NCBI RefSeq assembly: GCF_041102575.1
Contig: NZ_JBGCUE010000001.1
Location: 1 to 64,000, forward strand
Source of the DNA: Tenuifilum sp. 4138str
GTDB taxonomy: Bacteria > Bacteroidota > Bacteroidia > Bacteroidales > Tenuifilaceae
Length of the DNA stretch: 64,000 nt
Direction: 5' to 3'
Shown here: positions 44,350-54,017 of the stretch, piece by piece
How the letters are laid out: every line of letters starts with the position of its first letter
Numbering within the stretch: position 1 is the first letter of the stretch
The notes under the pieces: generated by a model
Seen by the model: only the letters and a program-made list of their open reading frames with translations
Told to the model about the DNA's origin: nothing
Databases searched by the model: none
Program-made: the position numbers and the translations under genes

Positions 44350-46101
44350 ATGAAGTGGTTTAACCGTTTATTTATCAGCATTTTACTGCTTGTTGCAGCA
44401 TTTACGGCTTTCGCACAGCGGCAGGTAACAATTAAAGTGCTTCAAACCAGCGATGTGCATGGTACTCTTTTCCCATACGATTTCATTAGAAATACTCCAA
44501 CCGATGGTAGTTTGGCGCGTGTTTACACATACGTGAAGCAGGAGCGCAACAATCCCAACCAGCAGGTAATTCTGCTCGATAATGGCGATATTCTTCAGGG
44601 TCAACCCACTGTTTACTACTCCAACTTTATCGATAGTACAAATCCGAATATTGTTTCGCAGATGTTGAACTACATGGGTTACGATGCCGCTACGGTTGGA
44701 AACCACGATATTGAGACTGGCCCTGGGGTTTACCGAAAGGTGGAACGGGAATCGAATTTCCCTTGGCTGGCGGCCAATGCGGTTAGCACAACCACCGGCA
44801 AGCCCACCTTTAAGCCATACGTGGTGTTGGAACGCAATGGTATTAGGATTGCAGTGCTTGGCCTCATAACGCCGGGCATCCCCAAGTGGCTCCCAAAAAT
44901 TCTTTGGCCCAACATGCAGTTCAACGATATGGTTGAGTCGGCCAGGTATTGGGTGAAATACATTCAGAAAAAGGAGAAGCCACAGGTAATCATTGGCTTG
45001 TTCCATTCCGGGCACGACACTTCGTATGGTGGAGCCGATGCAGCCGAGAGCCATAACGAGAACTCATCGCAGCTAGTTGCGCAGCAGGTACCCGGATTTG
45101 ACATGGTGCTCATTGGGCACGATCACGACCGGGTTGCCCGTAAGGTTATTAACGCAAATGGCGACTCGGTGCTTATACTTGACCCCGGCGCCTCGGCACG
45201 CTTACTCTCTGAGGCTACCATTACCCTGAACCTGAATAAGCGGGGTAGGGTTGAGTCAAAATCCGTTACCGGTAGGTTGGTTGAGATGAAAAACTATGAA
45301 CCCGACCCTGATTTTATGAACCAGTTCTCAGATTTTTACAAGCGGGTGAACGACTTTGTGAGCAGGCCCATTGGAACAATTACAGAGACTATATCGAGCG
45401 CAAATGCCTATTTTGGGCCAACCGCATTCATGGACTTGATTCACGATGTTCAGCTCAACATTTCCGGTGCCGATATATCGTTTGCCGCACCACTCTCATT
45501 CGTTTCAAAAGTCGACTCGGGTACAATTACCGTTAGCGATATGTTTAAGCTGTACCGTTTTGAGAATTTCCTTTACACCATGGAGCTAACCGGTAAGGAG
45601 ATTGATGGATTCCTGGAGCACGCGGCATCGCTTTGGTTTAATACCATGACAGGTGCTGATGACAATTTGCTACGATTCAAGGAAGAGAATGGCAGGAAAC
45701 GTCTATATGCCAACTACTACAACTTCGATTCTGCAGCGGGTATCTACTACACCATCGACGTTAGTAAGCCTGCTGGTGATAGGGTTACCATTACTGGAAT
45801 GGCCAATGGCTTGCCCTTTGATGAGAATAAAACCTACCGGGTGGCCATAAACTCGTACCGAGGGAATGGTGGAGGTGGCCATTTAACTGAGGGCGCTGGC
45901 ATACCTCACAATAAGCTTCAACAGCGTGTTGCGAAATCAACCGACAAGGATTTAAGGCTTTACATGATGAAGTATATTGAGGGTCAAGGCAAAATTAGCC
46001 CGCAGTGCCATAACTACTGGACTATTGTTCCTGAACCCTGGGTAAAGGCAGCCATGGAGCGCGACAAGAAAATTCTTTTCAGTAACAGGCCAAACGACTA
46101 A
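44350..46101 (+). CDS. Exported 5'-nucleotidase / 2',3'-cyclic nucleotide phosphodiesterase (UshA-like)
   Basis: This 583-aa periplasmic phosphohydrolase has a signal peptide (about 1-22). The calcineurin-like metallophosphatase domain includes TSDVHGTL (Asp35, His37), LLDNGDILQG, GNHDIE and LFHSGHDTSYG..IGHDHD metal-ligand motifs. A C-terminal 5'-nucleotidase domain follows, with NSYRGNGGGGHL near residue 500 for substrate binding. By family it removes phosphate from nucleotides or cyclic nucleotides to allow uptake of nucleosides. It is followed 5 bp later by queE on the same strand. Confidence 0.93.
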   Translation: MKWFNRLFISILLLVAAFTAFAQRQVTIKVLQTSDVHGTLFPYDFIRNTPTDGSLARVYTYVKQERNNPNQQVILLDNGDILQGQPTVYYSNFIDSTNPNIVSQMLNYMGYDAATVGNHDIETGPGVYRKVERESNFPWLAANAVSTTTGKPTFKPYVVLERNGIRIAVLGLITPGIPKWLPKILWPNMQFNDMVESARYWVKYIQKKEKPQVIIGLFHSGHDTSYGGADAAESHNENSSQLVAQQVPGFDMVLIGHDHDRVARKVINANGDSVLILDPGASARLLSEATITLNLNKRGRVESKSVTGRLVEMKNYEPDPDFMNQFSDFYKRVNDFVSRPIGTITETISSANAYFGPTAFMDLIHDVQLNISGADISFAAPLSFVSKVDSGTITVSDMFKLYRFENFLYTMELTGKEIDGFLEHAASLWFNTMTGADDNLLRFKEENGRKRLYANYYNFDSAAGIYYTIDVSKPAGDRVTITGMANGLPFDENKTYRVAINSYRGNGGGGHLTEGAGIPHNKLQQRVAKSTDKDLRLYMMKYIEGQGKISPQCHNYWTIVPEPWVKAAMERDKKILFSNRPND

Positions 46102-46106
46102 TTCCC

Positions 46107-46742
46107 ATGAACTTTTACGATACCGTTAAACAGTTTGACGATGGCCGGATGCTCCCGCTTGTGGAGGAGTTTTATACCCTACAGGGTGAGGGCTATCAGA
46201 CTGGTAGGGCTGCATACTTCATTCGCATTGGTGGTTGCGATGTGGGTTGTTCCTGGTGCGATTCCAAGCTGTCGTGGAACCCGGAGGTATTCCCTCCCGT
46301 TAGGGTTGATGAAATAGTTGAGCGGGCAGCAAGTTTTCCTGCAAAAGCAGTTGTGGTTACCGGAGGTGAGCCAACCCTTTACCCGCTCGATTATCTATGC
46401 ACTGAACTCAAGAAGCGGGGTGTTCAAACCTTTATTGAAACTTCCGGGGCCTATACCCTTACCGGCCAATGGGATTGGATTTGCCTATCGCCTAAAAGGC
46501 AGCAGCCACCCACTGAGGGCATTCACATGATGGCCGATGAGCTAAAAGTAATAGTATCCACTCCTGCCGACTTTGAATGGGCTGAGGAGAATGCCGCCAA
46601 GGTAAAAGCAACCTGCCAGCTTTTTCTCCAGCCTGAGTGGAGCGTTTACAATCAAATTATTCCGGCCATTGTTGACTACATTATGCTCCATCCCAAGTGG
46701 CGAGTTTCGCTTCAGGCGCATAAGTTTATGAGGATACCTTGA
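46107..46742 (+). CDS. queE: 7-carboxy-7-deazaguanine synthase QueE
   Basis: This radical SAM enzyme makes 7-carboxy-7-deazaguanine from 6-carboxytetrahydropterin in preQ0/queuosine synthesis. The 211-aa protein is of usual size. The modified cluster motif GGCDVGCSWCD provides Cys44, Cys48 and Cys51 in a CX3CX2C spacing, and EEFYTLQGEGYQTGRAAYFIR (substrate/SAM start region) precedes it. VVTGGEP and the SLQAHKFMRIP tail are present. No other queuosine genes are adjacent. It is the second gene of a two-gene unit. Confidence 0.95.
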   Translation: MNFYDTVKQFDDGRMLPLVEEFYTLQGEGYQTGRAAYFIRIGGCDVGCSWCDSKLSWNPEVFPPVRVDEIVERAASFPAKAVVVTGGEPTLYPLDYLCTELKKRGVQTFIETSGAYTLTGQWDWICLSPKRQQPPTEGIHMMADELKVIVSTPADFEWAEENAAKVKATCQLFLQPEWSVYNQIIPAIVDYIMLHPKWRVSLQAHKFMRIP

Positions 46743-46836
46743 GGGTAAATCCAAGGCAGAGGTGTGCCTGAATTATTTTATAGGGTAAGTGTTGTGTTAA
46801 AAACTTAGGGCATTTTAAATCTAATGAAAAAAAAAT

Positions 46837-46844
46837 TAATTTTG
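46837..46844 (+). promoter_or_regulatory. Putative -7 box for the permease gene
   Basis: TAATTTTG matches TAnnTTTG, 18 nt before the start codon. A TTTT at 46813-46816 lies at 20-bp spacing. Confidence 0.45.
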
Positions 46845-46861
46845 CTTATTAACCTAAGTAT

Positions 46862-49078
46862 ATGAGCGAAAATATTAAAAAGTTTGGAACAGCGCCAGTG
46901 TTCTTCACTGCTTTTTCCACTATTCTTGGCGCAATACTTTTCTTGCGATTTGGTTTTGCAGTAGGTACACTGGGTTTTTTTGGTGTGATTTTAATCATTT
47001 TGCTTGGACATATGGTTACTATTCCCACCTCGTTTGCCATATCGGAATTAGCCACTAACAAACGTGTAGAAGGGGGAGGGGAATATTTCATTATATCAAG
47101 GTCATTCGGTTTAAATATAGGTGCAACCATTGGAATTGCGCTATACCTCTCTCAGGCCATTAGTGTTGCCTTCTATGTGATTGCTTTTACTGAATCATTT
47201 CAGTTTTTATTTGATTTTATCGAAAAAACATATGGCTTTTCGCTACCCAGACAGGCAGTAAGTTTGCCGTTAATGTTGCTGTTGAGTTATGTAATACTTA
47301 AAAAAGGAGCAAACCTTGGAGTAAAAGCGCTATACGTTGTAGTAGGAATATTAACCCTATCACTTATCTTGTTTTTTCTAGGTAAAGGTGAAACCGTTTC
47401 AGGAGTTGATCTAAATATTTTTAATGAACCGCTTAGGAATGTTGACCAATTTTTTGTGGTGTTTGCAATCATATTTCCTGCCTTTACAGGAATGACTGCA
47501 GGAGTTGGATTGTCAGGCGACCTTAGAAACCCTGCAAAGTCAATTCCAATAGGGACCATTTCTGCTACCATTGGGGGAATGATAGTTTACTTTTTCATTT
47601 CATATAAGCTGGCAAGCTCAGCTTCACCCGAAGCATTGATTGGTAATCAGTTTGTGATGAGCGATATTGCCCTGTTGGGATGGTTATTTATACCATTAGG
47701 TTTGGCTGCATCAACGCTTTCGTCGGCTTTGGGATCTGTGATGGTTGCTCCAAGAACCTTGCAAGCCTTGGCTTTGGATAAAACTTTTCCTGTAAAGCAG
47801 GTTAACTCCTGGTTAGGTAAGTCCCGCGACGAAGATAATGAGCCATACAATGCATCTTTAATCACTTGTATTATTGCATTGTTTTTTGTTGCAATTGGCG
47901 ATGTTAATATGGTTGCCCAAATTATTTCGATGTTTTTCTTAATAACTTATGGCACTTTATGCTTAATCTCCTTTTTGCATCATTTCGGTTCATCTCCATC
48001 GTATCGTCCTTCCTTTAGGTCAAAGTGGTATATTTCACTTGTTGGATTTGTTACCTCGGTTTGGGTAATGTTAAAAATAAGCATGGTGTACACCCTTCTG
48101 GCCTTAGGTATTATAGTATTACTGTACATTTATATTGACAATGTTCATAAGAATCGTAAAGGGCTTTCTTCAATTTTTGCAAATACCATTTTTCAGATAA
48201 ATAGACGCTTACAGATTTATTTACAGAAGAGCAATTTGGTTCGTTCCATATCTGACTGGCGACCAAGCGTTATTTGCATTTCAAAGGATTCGTTTGTTCG
48301 TAATAATGCATTTTTGTTAACTAACTGGATATCATACAAGTATGGTTTTGGTACATACTTGCATCTTATAGATGACTATTTCTCAAAAGCCTCATATCTA
48401 AAATCCCAGGAAGAGCTTAAACGGCTCATCCATAACTATGGCGACAATAGCCACGTTTACATTGATACGCTAATCTCACCATCGTACACATCTGCTATTG
48501 CCAATTCCATTCAAATGCCAAGCATTTCAGGAATGGAAAACAATATGGTCATTCTTGAATGCCTGAAGGATGATGCTGACGAGATGGATAAGATAATTGA
48601 AAATCTTAATTTGATTAACGCAGGCAATTTTGATATAGCGATTTTAACTTCCAGCAATAAACCTATAATTTATAAGAATGGGATTCATATCTGGATAAAA
48701 ACAACCGATGCTGATAACGCTAACTTAATGATAATTTTGGGATTTATTCTGCTTGGCCACCCCGATTGGCATGGGGCCGACATTAAAATCTTTGATTTAT
48801 GCAAGAAAAGCGATGTGGCTGAAACCCGAAGACAAATGAAGGAGCTGATAGATAAAGGACGACTACCCATCACTCCTCAAAATGTTAAAATTATCGTTGA
48901 AGAGCAAGATAAGTCGAATAAGGATGTTATCAACCAATACTCAGTAGATGCAGGATTAGTAATTGTGGGTTTTAACCGTGAGAGTATTAAAAATCAAGGC
49001 AAATCAATATTTGAAGGCTATGATAATTTGGGGAATGTGTTGTTTGTTAACTCATCAATAAATAAGATAATTGAATAG
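46862..49078 (+). CDS. APC-superfamily permease of the cation-chloride cotransporter type (SLC12-like)
   Basis: This 738-aa protein has about twelve TM helices in the first 430 residues. It begins KFGTAPVFFTAFSTILGAILFLRFGFAVG, of which GTAPVFFTAFSTILGAILF is the typical TM1, and has EGGGEYFIISRSFG and FPAFTGMTAGVGLSGDLRNPAKSIP, typical of amino-acid permease/CCC proteins; the long soluble C-terminus (about 450-738) resembles the cytosolic domain of eukaryotic-like CCC family members. It probably moves K+, Na+ or Cl-, or an amino acid. It is followed by a Na+/H+ antiporter gene in the same direction after 174 bp. Ion specificity is inferred. Confidence 0.85.
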   Translation: MSENIKKFGTAPVFFTAFSTILGAILFLRFGFAVGTLGFFGVILIILLGHMVTIPTSFAISELATNKRVEGGGEYFIISRSFGLNIGATIGIALYLSQAISVAFYVIAFTESFQFLFDFIEKTYGFSLPRQAVSLPLMLLLSYVILKKGANLGVKALYVVVGILTLSLILFFLGKGETVSGVDLNIFNEPLRNVDQFFVVFAIIFPAFTGMTAGVGLSGDLRNPAKSIPIGTISATIGGMIVYFFISYKLASSASPEALIGNQFVMSDIALLGWLFIPLGLAASTLSSALGSVMVAPRTLQALALDKTFPVKQVNSWLGKSRDEDNEPYNASLITCIIALFFVAIGDVNMVAQIISMFFLITYGTLCLISFLHHFGSSPSYRPSFRSKWYISLVGFVTSVWVMLKISMVYTLLALGIIVLLYIYIDNVHKNRKGLSSIFANTIFQINRRLQIYLQKSNLVRSISDWRPSVICISKDSFVRNNAFLLTNWISYKYGFGTYLHLIDDYFSKASYLKSQEELKRLIHNYGDNSHVYIDTLISPSYTSAIANSIQMPSISGMENNMVILECLKDDADEMDKIIENLNLINAGNFDIAILTSSNKPIIYKNGIHIWIKTTDADNANLMIILGFILLGHPDWHGADIKIFDLCKKSDVAETRRQMKELIDKGRLPITPQNVKIIVEEQDKSNKDVINQYSVDAGLVIVGFNRESIKNQGKSIFEGYDNLGNVLFVNSSINKIIE

Positions 49079-49252
49079 TCATCTCAGGTAAGCTGTTTTT
49101 TACGTTCGAGGGAATGTTCGCTAAATTCAATTATTGAGAAAATGTGGGAAAAGAATGATTTGTTATATATTCGCAAACCAAGTGGTTTAACTTTTAATCC
49201 ATTAGTTTTTAAGTTCTTTTACTGATACAGTTAGTTTATCAAAGTGTTCTAA

Positions 49253-50494
49253 ATGAACTCATCGTTAACCATATTGTTTTTAGGGATAATTATTTTTTTG
49301 GCCCACTGGTTTTCCGGGATTTTTGACCGGAAAGGGATTCCCGATGTACTACTTTTGATGCTTGTGGGTATCCTATTTGGCCCTATCCTAAAATTGGTAA
49401 AACACGATGATTTTGGAATTGCCGGGCCCATGTTCACATCGTTAACGCTGGTAATCATACTTTTTGAGGGTGGAATTGGTTTGAATATAAGCGAGTTAAG
49501 GAAATCGTTGGGAGGTTCGCTAACGCTTACGGCAATAAACTTTGTTGTAACTACCATTGCTGTATCAATTCTATCATACATGCTGTTTCATCTTTCCGTA
49601 TTAGAATCGCTAACACTTGGTGCAACTCTGGGTGGAACCTCATCGGCAGTGGTTATTCCCATGGTAAGGCAGATATCGATGCAGGAGATATCCAGAACCT
49701 ATCTGGTATTAGAGTCGGCATTAAGCGACGTGCTTTGCATTGTGTTTGCACTTGCTATTATCGAGGGAATTAGTGGTGGAGAGGTTCAGCCAGGATTAAT
49801 AGTTGGTAAAATAATTTCATCGTTTGTTCTTGCATCGTTTGTTGGTTTTGCTTCAGCCGTGGTTTGGGCTGTTCTGCTAAACCGGATGCGCTCAATCAAA
49901 AACTCCATTTTTACTACGCCGGCTTTTGTTTTTATAGTTTACGGATTGGCTGAGATATTAGGATATAGCGGGGCTATATCATCGTTGGTTTTTGGAATAA
50001 CCCTTGTTAATACCGAGCAGCTTAGGGGCACGTTTCTAAACAAGTATTTGCCACAAAATCCTGTTTCGCTCAACGAAACCGAAAAGATCTTCTTCTCGGA
50101 GATAGTTTTTCTGCTTAAAACCTTCTTCTTCGTATATATAGGCATATCAATTCGGTTCGATAATCTGATGATTCTGGGGCTAGGTTTGTTGGTTGCAATA
50201 TCGCTTTACATACTCAGAATTCCGGTGGTAAGGCTTACTGCCCATAATGGAATTCAGGTTGCTGATAAGGTTACCATGTCGGTAATGATTCCAAAAGGGT
50301 TAGCCGCTGCTGTACTGGCGGGAATACCGTTGCAAAAAGGGATTCCGGGAGGACAGGTCATCCAGGACTTAACTTACTCTATCATCCTAATTACAATCAT
50401 ACTTACTAGCGTGCTAATTCCTCTTTTAGGTCGAAATAAAAGATTAAACGCTATTTACGGTTGGTTTTTTAGGATTCGGTTTAATAAACGTTAA
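49253..50494 (+). CDS. Cation:proton antiporter (CPA, NhaP-type)
   Basis: This 413-aa membrane antiporter has about twelve helices. The region reading LEGxIGLNISELRKSLGGS, TLGATLGGTSSAVVIPMVRQIS and LESALSDVLCIVF is characteristic of the CPA superfamily; the Asp in LSDV (about residue 162) sits at the ion-binding position. By family it exchanges Na+ or K+ for H+. It is closest to the CPA permeases of about 400 aa, without a long C-terminal TrkA domain. The preceding permease gene suggests a shared role in ion balance. Confidence 0.9.
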   Translation: MNSSLTILFLGIIIFLAHWFSGIFDRKGIPDVLLLMLVGILFGPILKLVKHDDFGIAGPMFTSLTLVIILFEGGIGLNISELRKSLGGSLTLTAINFVVTTIAVSILSYMLFHLSVLESLTLGATLGGTSSAVVIPMVRQISMQEISRTYLVLESALSDVLCIVFALAIIEGISGGEVQPGLIVGKIISSFVLASFVGFASAVVWAVLLNRMRSIKNSIFTTPAFVFIVYGLAEILGYSGAISSLVFGITLVNTEQLRGTFLNKYLPQNPVSLNETEKIFFSEIVFLLKTFFFVYIGISIRFDNLMILGLGLLVAISLYILRIPVVRLTAHNGIQVADKVTMSVMIPKGLAAAVLAGIPLQKGIPGGQVIQDLTYSIILITIILTSVLIPLLGRNKRLNAIYGWFFRIRFNKR

Positions 50495-50542
50495 GCAACT
50501 CCCTGGTCATTAAAAAAAATCTTAGTTTTACAATCATTTTTT

Positions 50543-50550
50543 TACTTTTG
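50543..50550 (+). promoter_or_regulatory. Putative -7 box for the HD hydrolase gene
   Basis: TACTTTTG matches TAnnTTTG, 20 nt upstream of the start codon; TTAG is present upstream at shorter spacing than usual. Confidence 0.45.
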
Positions 50551-50570
50551 CTTAATTTTTTATTGCAAAT

Positions 50571-51125
50571 ATGGAACAGCGCGAATTTTACGTTGAGCTG
50601 CTAAACAAGCACGTTTCAAATCCTAAAATGATAGCCCATTGCCTGGCTTCGGAAGCCGTGTTGCGCGAGCTGGCCCGGAAGTTTGGTGAGGATGAGGATG
50701 TTTGGGGTATAGCCGGTTTGCTTCACGACTTGGATGTTGAAATAACCAACGCCGATCCTAAAAGCCATGCGCTGGTTGCTGCTGAAATGCTTCAAAATGT
50801 ATTGCCAGCCGAGGCTGTTGATGCCATTAAAATGCACAACGAGGAGGCAACAGGCATGCCTCGTACAACTCGTTTCCAGCATGCCCTGGCCGCCGGCGAA
50901 ACCATAACCGGCCTAATATTTGCCACGGCCTTAGTTTATCCCGATAAAAAAATTGCAAGCGTTAAGCCAAAGTCAGTGGTAAAACGTATGAAGGAAAAAC
51001 AGTTTGCAGCCTCTGTAAACCGCGATACAATAATGGAGTGCGAAAGGATTGGGCTTAGCCTGGATGAGTTTGTTCAGCTCTCCCTAAACGCTTTAATACC
51101 AATTGCGCCAACTTTAGGTTTTTAA
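50571..51125 (+). CDS. HDIG-type HD-domain phosphohydrolase
   Basis: This 184-aa cytoplasmic protein has an HD metal motif in GLLHDLDVE (about residue 52), preceded by a conserved His in HCLASEAV and followed by HALVAAEML and MHNEE, the pattern of small HDIG family hydrolases annotated near predicted nucleotide phosphatases. The substrate is not known. The gene is upstream of the inositol phosphatase gene (10 bp gap) and starts the five-gene run through the glycosyltransferase and acyl-CoA ligase. The two are possibly co-transcribed. Confidence 0.85.
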   Translation: MEQREFYVELLNKHVSNPKMIAHCLASEAVLRELARKFGEDEDVWGIAGLLHDLDVEITNADPKSHALVAAEMLQNVLPAEAVDAIKMHNEEATGMPRTTRFQHALAAGETITGLIFATALVYPDKKIASVKPKSVVKRMKEKQFAASVNRDTIMECERIGLSLDEFVQLSLNALIPIAPTLGF

Positions 51126-51135
51126 TGGTTCGATA

Positions 51136-51930
51136 ATGAATATTGATTTAGTACTTCCTCTGGTAATTGATGCTGCCCAAAGGGCAGGTGAGTGGGCTTT
51201 GTCCGAAAGGGAAAAGTTTACAGCCGAAATGGTTGAGGTGAAGGGAAAGCACAACTTTGTTTCGTATGTCGATAAGCATTGCGAGGCCATGCTGGTTGAA
51301 ACATTGGGCAAAGCGCTTCCGCAAGCCGGTTTTATTGCCGAGGAGGGAACCGGTAGCAAAAATTCCAGCGGTTTAAACTGGATAATCGATCCGCTCGATG
51401 GCACCACAAACTACATTCATGGGCTATCGCCTTTTGCTGTAAGCATTGCATTGATGGACAATGATAGGGTTGTTCTTGGTGTAGTGCATGAGGCAAGCCT
51501 AAGGGAATGCTTTTGGGCAACCGAAAGTGGTGGTGCTTACCTTAACGGAAACCCCATTAAGGTAACAACTACACAAAAGGTAAACGATTCGCTTATTGCA
51601 ACTGGTTTCCCGTACTACGATTACTCCCGCATCAGCCCCTTTTTCCAAACCATGGATTACTTCATGCGCAACTCGCACGGCTTACGCCGTCTGGGTTCAG
51701 CTGCTACCGACCTGGTTTACGTTGCTTGTGGCCGTTTCGATGCGTTTTACGAGTATGGCCTCAGCCCCTGGGATGTTGCTGCTGGTGCTTTTATTGTTGA
51801 AAGGGCTGGTGGTAAGGTGTGCGATTTTAAGGGCGGAAATAGTTACATTTTTGGAGGTGAAATAATTGCAACTAATTTAAACATTCATCAAGAGTTTACA
51901 TCCGTAATTCGCGGTATTATGTTTGGCTAG
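51136..51930 (+). CDS. Inositol monophosphatase family protein
   Basis: This 264-aa Mg2+-dependent sugar/inositol phosphatase (SuhB/CysQ fold) has the catalytic metal motifs EEG (69-71) and IDPLDGTTNYIHG (84-96), plus GLSPWDVAAGAFIVERAGG near the C-terminus. It is likely to act on a phosphorylated sugar alcohol or 3'-phosphoadenosine 5'-phosphate; the substrate is unknown. The next gene starts 3 bp after its stop codon, so it is tightly linked with the lipid acyltransferase. Confidence 0.92.
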   Translation: MNIDLVLPLVIDAAQRAGEWALSEREKFTAEMVEVKGKHNFVSYVDKHCEAMLVETLGKALPQAGFIAEEGTGSKNSSGLNWIIDPLDGTTNYIHGLSPFAVSIALMDNDRVVLGVVHEASLRECFWATESGGAYLNGNPIKVTTTQKVNDSLIATGFPYYDYSRISPFFQTMDYFMRNSHGLRRLGSAATDLVYVACGRFDAFYEYGLSPWDVAAGAFIVERAGGKVCDFKGGNSYIFGGEIIATNLNIHQEFTSVIRGIMFG

Positions 51931-51933
51931 CCT

Positions 51934-52842
51934 ATGAGAAAAGTGATTCATGCCATATCGTTCTACACTTTTAGTATACTAACATTCCCTTTCAAATTCA
52001 TGCCCTTGCGCTGGCTTTATGGGATATCGGATATCATGTACCTTATCATTTATAAAATTATAGGGTATAGGGTTGATGTTGTGAAAAAAAACCTGAAAAA
52101 TTCTTTCCCTCAAAAAACAGAAAGTGAGTTGCTGGAAATTGAAAGGAAGTTTTACCGCCACTTCTGCGATTTGTTTGTGGAGCAGTTTTACATTCTGCAT
52201 GCCAATGCTAAAAAAGCCAAACGGTTATGTAGTTTTAAAAATTTAGAGCAACTTGACCGGTATTACAATGAAAACAAAAGCATTGTTGTGGCTGGCGGAC
52301 ATTATGGGAATTGGGAATTGTATGGTTTGTTTGGGCTTTTTTTAAAGCATCAAGTTTTTGGTGCATATAAACCATTAGCTAATAAGTACTTTGAGAGTTT
52401 TGTAAATGCTTCGCGAGAGCGATTTGGTGCGCTGGCTGTTCCCATGAGAGACACTCCCAGAACCGCAATGCAATTTGCCAGGGAAGGGAAACTATTCTTT
52501 CTGGGATTAATCGCCGATCAAACCCCAGCTAAGGGCGAAATAAGGTACTGGACAACCTTTTTAAACCAGGATACACCTGTTTTCCTGGGTACCGAGAAGA
52601 TTGCCAAGAAACTCAACCAGCCGGTTTTCTTCTGCAACATGCGAAAGCTTAAAAGGGGTTTCTATGAGGTTGAACTTGAACTCTTAACCGATAAACCTGC
52701 TGAAACCAAGCCCTACGAAATAACCGAAATGCACGTAAGAGCATTAGAGCGATTGATTAACGAGGCTCCTGAATACTGGCTTTGGTCGCACCGACGCTGG
52801 AAACACTCCCGTAACTTAACTCAAACTCCCAATGAGCAGTAG
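51934..52842 (+). CDS. Lipid A-type lysophospholipid acyltransferase (LpxL/HtrB family)
   Basis: This 302-aa inner-membrane protein has a hydrophobic N-terminus and the catalytic H(X4)E pair His123 and Glu128 in GGHYGNWELYG, typical of Kdo2-lipid A late acyltransferases. It should add an acyl chain to lipid A precursors. The RYWTTFLNQDTPVFLGTEKIAKKLNQPVFF region is the usual family core. It overlaps the following glycosyltransferase by 11 bp. Its context in an envelope-building run (acyltransferase, glycosyltransferase, acyl-CoA ligase) supports the lipid role. Confidence 0.92.
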   Translation: MRKVIHAISFYTFSILTFPFKFMPLRWLYGISDIMYLIIYKIIGYRVDVVKKNLKNSFPQKTESELLEIERKFYRHFCDLFVEQFYILHANAKKAKRLCSFKNLEQLDRYYNENKSIVVAGGHYGNWELYGLFGLFLKHQVFGAYKPLANKYFESFVNASRERFGALAVPMRDTPRTAMQFAREGKLFFLGLIADQTPAKGEIRYWTTFLNQDTPVFLGTEKIAKKLNQPVFFCNMRKLKRGFYEVELELLTDKPAETKPYEITEMHVRALERLINEAPEYWLWSHRRWKHSRNLTQTPNEQ

Positions 52843-53860
52843 TAAAGTTGCGGTGGTTATTCTGAACTGGAATGGGGAACATTTCCTGAAAAAGTTCCTT
52901 CCTACGCTTATTGAGAACACTCCAAGGTCTCAGGTTGAAATAGTGGTTGCCGACAATGGTTCAACCGATGGCTCGCTTTTGATACTTAATGATTACCCAA
53001 CGGTTCGGACAATTCTGCTCGATAAAAACTTTGGTTACACCGGTGGATACAACCGTGCCCTTAGCCAGGTAGAGGCTCAGTATTACGTGCTCCTGAACTC
53101 CGATATAGAAGTACCCAGTGGATGGTTGGAGCCCATGGTTACATTTATGGATAAAAACCCCCAAGTGGCCGCGTGCGCTCCTAAGCTAATTGATTTTAAC
53201 CACAAGGAATACTTTGAGTACGCTGGGGCAGCAGGAGGTTTTATCGATCTGTTTGGTTATCCATTCTGCCGGGGACGTATCCTTTCCGAGATTGAGGCCG
53301 ACAATGGCCAGTACGACGATCCCATGCCAATATTCTGGGCAAGCGGAGCTTGCATGATGGTTCGCTCATCATGTTTCTGGGAGGCTGGAGGTTTCGATGA
53401 CGATTTTTTTGCCCACATGGAGGAAATTGATTTGTGCTGGCGCTTGCAGAATAGGGGCTACATAATTTACTCCATTCCCAGCTCGGTGGTTTACCATGTT
53501 GGAGGGGGAACACTGCCTAACAATAACCCCTTCAAGCTTTTCCTGAACTACAGGAATAACCTCTCCATGTTGCATAAAAACCTTTCACTTAGGGCGCTCC
53601 TTGTGGTTATCCCTATAAGAATGGTGCTTGATATTCTTTCGGCTTTTGTTTACCTTGTTAATGGTCGCCTTTCGTTTACTAAAGCTGTGTTTAAGGCTCA
53701 CAAACAGTATTTAGCCAACATCTCTACTTTAAATAAGAAACGGAAACTCCTTAAACCTTTCAATCAGGCTACCCGCTACAGGGGATTAATTCTAGTTGAT
53801 TTTTTCATACTCCGTCGTCGTAAATTTTATAGCTTGCCAATTTCTGGTAACAATTATTAA
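52832..53860 (+). CDS. Family 2 glycosyltransferase
   Basis: This 342-aa cytoplasmic-membrane GT2 has the fold start VVILNWNGEHFLKKFLPTLI, VVADNGSTDGS (nucleotide-sugar site), LLNSDIEVPSGWL (the DxD-like metal motif near residue 87) and the GGFDDDFFAHMEEIDLCWR acceptor-side motif near 185. A hydrophobic C-terminal segment (about 255-275) may anchor it to the membrane. It is probably a rhamnosyl- or related transferase for a surface glycan. It overlaps the acyltransferase gene by 11 bp. Confidence 0.92.
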   Translation: MSSSKVAVVILNWNGEHFLKKFLPTLIENTPRSQVEIVVADNGSTDGSLLILNDYPTVRTILLDKNFGYTGGYNRALSQVEAQYYVLLNSDIEVPSGWLEPMVTFMDKNPQVAACAPKLIDFNHKEYFEYAGAAGGFIDLFGYPFCRGRILSEIEADNGQYDDPMPIFWASGACMMVRSSCFWEAGGFDDDFFAHMEEIDLCWRLQNRGYIIYSIPSSVVYHVGGGTLPNNNPFKLFLNYRNNLSMLHKNLSLRALLVVIPIRMVLDILSAFVYLVNGRLSFTKAVFKAHKQYLANISTLNKKRKLLKPFNQATRYRGLILVDFFILRRRKFYSLPISGNNY

Positions 53861-53959
53861 CCATTGAAAAACCCATATTTCAAACGATTGTTCCAATCGC
53901 TTTGTCATTTATCACATGTAAAAAACGAACATTTAGTTAGATATTGTCGTTAATAGGTA

Positions 53960-53967
53960 TATATTTG
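53960..53967 (+). promoter_or_regulatory. Putative -7 box for the acyl-CoA ligase gene
   Basis: TATATTTG matches TAnnTTTG, about 50 nt upstream of the start codon; TTAG-like sequence at the -33 position. Confidence 0.45.
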
Positions 53968-54017
53968 CATCTTGGATATCGATGCATTGCCTTTAGAGTT
54001 TCACGTAACACACATTT